Shown here in pieces: positions 62,536-64,000 of a stretch of DNA of 64,000 nucleotides. A program made the translations under genes and the position numbers. Origin of the DNA: Sphingobacterium lumbrici (lineage in GTDB: Bacteria; Bacteroidota; Bacteroidia; Sphingobacteriales; Sphingobacteriaceae); NCBI RefSeq assembly GCF_006476045.1, contig NZ_SRZY01000028.1:62001-126000 (forward strand), written 5' to 3'. The notes beneath the pieces are model-generated. The model made no database searches, was not told the DNA's origin, and saw nothing but the letters and a program-made list of their open reading frames with translations. The number at the start of each line of letters is the position of its first letter. Position 1 is the stretch's first letter.

Positions 62536-63222
62536 TTATTCCTTATTCTTAATCTCTATCTCGGTGCCCGCTACACAAAATACAAATTCGCCTTTGATGG
62601 GGTTGTTTTCAAAATGGTTTTTTAACTCTTCCAGTGTGCCACGCACATTTTCTTCGTACATTTTGCTCAATTCCCGTGATATAGAAGCCTGCCTGTCTGC
62701 TCCGAAGTATTGTATAAACTCGTCAATAGTTTTGAGCAGACGATGTGGTGATTCATAGAATATCATCGTCCGTTTTTCCGCTGCAAGCAGTTTCATTCGG
62801 GTTTGACGGCCTTTTTTTACGGGCAGGAATCCTTCGAAGCAAAACTTGTCGTTGGGCAGGCCCGAGTTGACCAATGCAGGCACGAAGGCTGTTGCGCCGG
62901 GGAGACACTGTACGGTAATACCTTCTTTTATGGCCGCCCGAACCAATAAAAATCCAGGATCTGATATAGCGGGTGTGCCGGCATCCGAAATCAACGCGAT
63001 CTGTTGACCTTCTTTTAAAAACCGGATAATTTCGGCTACCGCCTTATGTTCATTGTGCTGATGATGCGCAAATACTTTTTTATCTATACCAAAATGTTTT
63101 AATAGCGGCGCACTTGTGCGTGTATCCTCGGCCAGGATCAAATCTGATTCTTTCAGTACACGTATGGCGCGAAACGTCATATCTTCCAAATTACCGATAG
63201 GGGTGGGGACTAAGTATAGCAT
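62536..63222 (-). CDS. rsmI: 16S rRNA 2'-O-ribose methyltransferase RsmI
   Basis: A 228-residue SAM-dependent methyltransferase of the tetrapyrrole-methylase fold, starting MLYLVPTPIGNLEDMTFRAI (ATG at 63222; an upstream TTG two codons earlier is not needed). It has LISDAGTPAISDPGFLLVRA and CLPGATAFVPALVNSGLP. It methylates the ribose of C1402 of 16S rRNA in E. coli. Slightly short of the enterobacterial protein because it lacks a C-terminal extension. Confidence 0.94.
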   Translation of the reverse strand: MLYLVPTPIGNLEDMTFRAIRVLKESDLILAEDTRTSAPLLKHFGIDKKVFAHHQHNEHKAVAEIIRFLKEGQQIALISDAGTPAISDPGFLLVRAAIKEGITVQCLPGATAFVPALVNSGLPNDKFCFEGFLPVKKGRQTRMKLLAAEKRTMIFYESPHRLLKTIDEFIQYFGADRQASISRELSKMYEENVRGTLEELKNHFENNPIKGEFVFCVAGTEIEIKNKE

Positions 63223-63429
63223 AGTCAAAGGTAATAAAATAGTGTCGATTATACGATGCGGTGGATGAAAAGTAACCGATATGCTGAGCGCGAAATAGTA
63301 GAAAAGGAGGCAAGTGTTGGGTATTTTTGGGTTAATTTATTTAATCTTTGGTGTATCTTTTTAATCAAAAAAATCTACAAAAAACGTTTTTAAAACTCAC
63401 CGAAGTCATTTTTTAAAACACTTCGAAGA

Positions 63430-63478
63430 CTTTGTAAACTTGTCCACAGGTTTTGGAAAGTTTACGAAGCGTTTTTTT
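63430..63478 (+). other. Hairpin with T-run, loop containing a DnaA-box-like sequence
   Basis: CTTTGTAAACTT (63430-63441) pairs with AAGTTTACGAAG (63458-63469) with one G-U; a T-run follows (63472-63478). The loop region reads TTGTCCACA (63440-63448), one base from a DnaA box. No plus-strand gene lies upstream to need a terminator. Confidence 0.5.
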
Positions 63479-63512
63479 ATTTTACCACGGTCGTTTTAGG
63501 CTTTTTTTTGGC

Positions 63513-63546
63513 AAAAAAAAAGCCTGCACCCATCAGGTGCAGGCTT
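63513..63546 (-). terminator. Terminator of the HU-related gene
   Basis: AGCCTGCACC (63521-63530) pairs with GGTGCAGGCT (63536-63545). The A-run at 63513-63520 gives a T-run on the minus strand, 25 nt past the stop codon. Confidence 0.85.
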
Positions 63547-63570
63547 AGGCCTGTAATGGAGCATGTTGAA

Positions 63571-63954
63571 TTACTCGGTTTTCTTAAAAGTTAAGCCTTG
63601 CAGCAACGTCTTTAGCTGCTTGCCCGGGTGGAAAATCAAACGTGTACGAACGATGTTCGTGGCGTTGACCTCTTCTCTTGTATCGTTACCGGTGCTGTTC
63701 GAGCCCAGGCGAAAGGAACCCAGATTGCCCAGACGGACAATGTATCCCCGCGAGATGTTGCGCGGAATCTCCCTTAGCAGACTCTGCAGCACAGCATATA
63801 CATCGGCTTCGTTTATAGACGAAGCATGTGAAATATCAGAAGCTAGATCTTCCAATACGATTTCTCCCGCATGTACCGGACGTGCGTAGAACTTTTTGGG
63901 AGCAGTAAGATCTCCCGGTTTACCGATTTCGACTACATTGTACTTAATTGCCAT
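63571..63954 (-). CDS. HU-related DNA-binding protein
   Basis: A 127-residue protein of the Bacteroidota HU-relative group, with the IHF/HU fold: DLASDISHASSINEADVYAVLQSLLREIPRN as landmark helices in two parts, RLGNLGSFRL as the conserved core, and the arm region ATNIVRTRLIFHPGKQLK. It is longer than classical HU (90 residues) through an N-terminal strand-rich extension (KYNVVEIGKPGDLTAPKKFYA). It is expected to bend or compact DNA. Start ATG at 63954; the upstream region is cut by the window end shortly after. Confidence 0.9.
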   Translation of the reverse strand: MAIKYNVVEIGKPGDLTAPKKFYARPVHAGEIVLEDLASDISHASSINEADVYAVLQSLLREIPRNISRGYIVRLGNLGSFRLGSNSTGNDTREEVNATNIVRTRLIFHPGKQLKTLLQGLTFKKTE

Positions 63955-64000
63955 AATTGAAAAAATTAAATTTAAACACTAAACATTTACTTTATTCTTG

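Larger units (their letters stand above)
63223..63570. other. Gap between rsmI and the HU-related gene
   Basis: It holds two hairpins (63430-63478 and 63513-63546) and no gene. The AT-rich part 63330-63425 contains the palindrome CTTCGAAG (63421-63428). Confidence 0.6.

Noticed and set aside
63440..63448. Replication origin
   Set aside because: Only one imperfect DnaA-like box is seen, within a hairpin loop, and no dnaA, dnaN or cluster of boxes is present.

Overview
The window reads as chromosome of a Bacteroidota bacterium close to Sphingobacteriaceae. Evidence is protein-level resemblance (Bacteroidota-type HU relative, DUF4292 lipoprotein, TamA-like lipoprotein next to a very long TamB, RprX/RprY-like kinase and regulator), many promoters of the Bacteroidota form TTTG-N18 to 21-TAnnTTTG, and modest G+C. 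The species cannot be fixed from sequence reading alone.

Layout. 1-3.7 kb: start of a succinate-semialdehyde dehydrogenase, ribBA, an LptF/LptG permease and a START-like protein. 3.86 kb: tRNA-Met(CAT). 3.9-10.4 kb: an accessory island with a large serine recombinase, a solo IS21-like end, three diverged 75-bp repeats, a SulP transporter, a 61-residue protein plus a decayed paralogue, and a Fic protein with five tandem 24-bp repeats in front of it. 10.5-17 kb: an outer-membrane barrel protein, the str operon (rpsL-rpsG-fusA-rpsJ, minus strand) and rnr. 17.5-20.7 kb: fur-family regulator, transaldolase, a retropepsin-like protein and mdh. 20.8-28.3 kb: overlapping TamA-like and TamB-like genes. 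28.6-31.6 kb: a two-component system with two PepSY-like secreted proteins. 31.7-35.2 kb: alkB overlapping an AraC-MGMT fusion, an SDR and an AI-2E family permease. 35.4-38.2 kb: rplM-rpsI-rpsB and tsf. 38.4-45.3 kb: envelope and peptidoglycan genes (TPR, DUF4292, EnvC-like, TatA, LysM transglycosylase, NlpC/P60) plus a phosphoribosyltransferase. 45.6-50.9 kb: thrABC behind a threonine/isoleucine-rich leader peptide and attenuator. 51-64 kb: RlmI-like methyltransferase, a second NlpC/P60 lipoprotein, a nucleoside permease with a bifunctional-nuclease gene, etfBA, NlpE-like lipoprotein, cysteine desulfurase, lnt, a SHOCT protein, rsmI and an HU-related protein.

Most of the window is core genome: translation, cell-envelope assembly (LPS and lipoprotein export, TAM complex, murein remodelling) and central metabolism. 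The least ordinary part is the island. There a Fic enzyme, apparently fused to an AbiEi-like winged-helix region, sits directly behind a 24-bp tandem repeat array and just upstream of a small acidic protein of unknown function. A decayed relative of that small protein lies about 2.4 kb away beside another copy of the 75-bp repeat, which suggests a modular, repeatedly rearranged locus.

Three regulatory arrangements can be read directly. The thr leader has mutually exclusive hairpins. A pair of TTCCTA half-sites 11 bp apart lies in front of both the response regulator and its PepSY neighbours. The str and rpsB-tsf operons carry large hairpins between genes. All calls are from manual reading; no database search was run.
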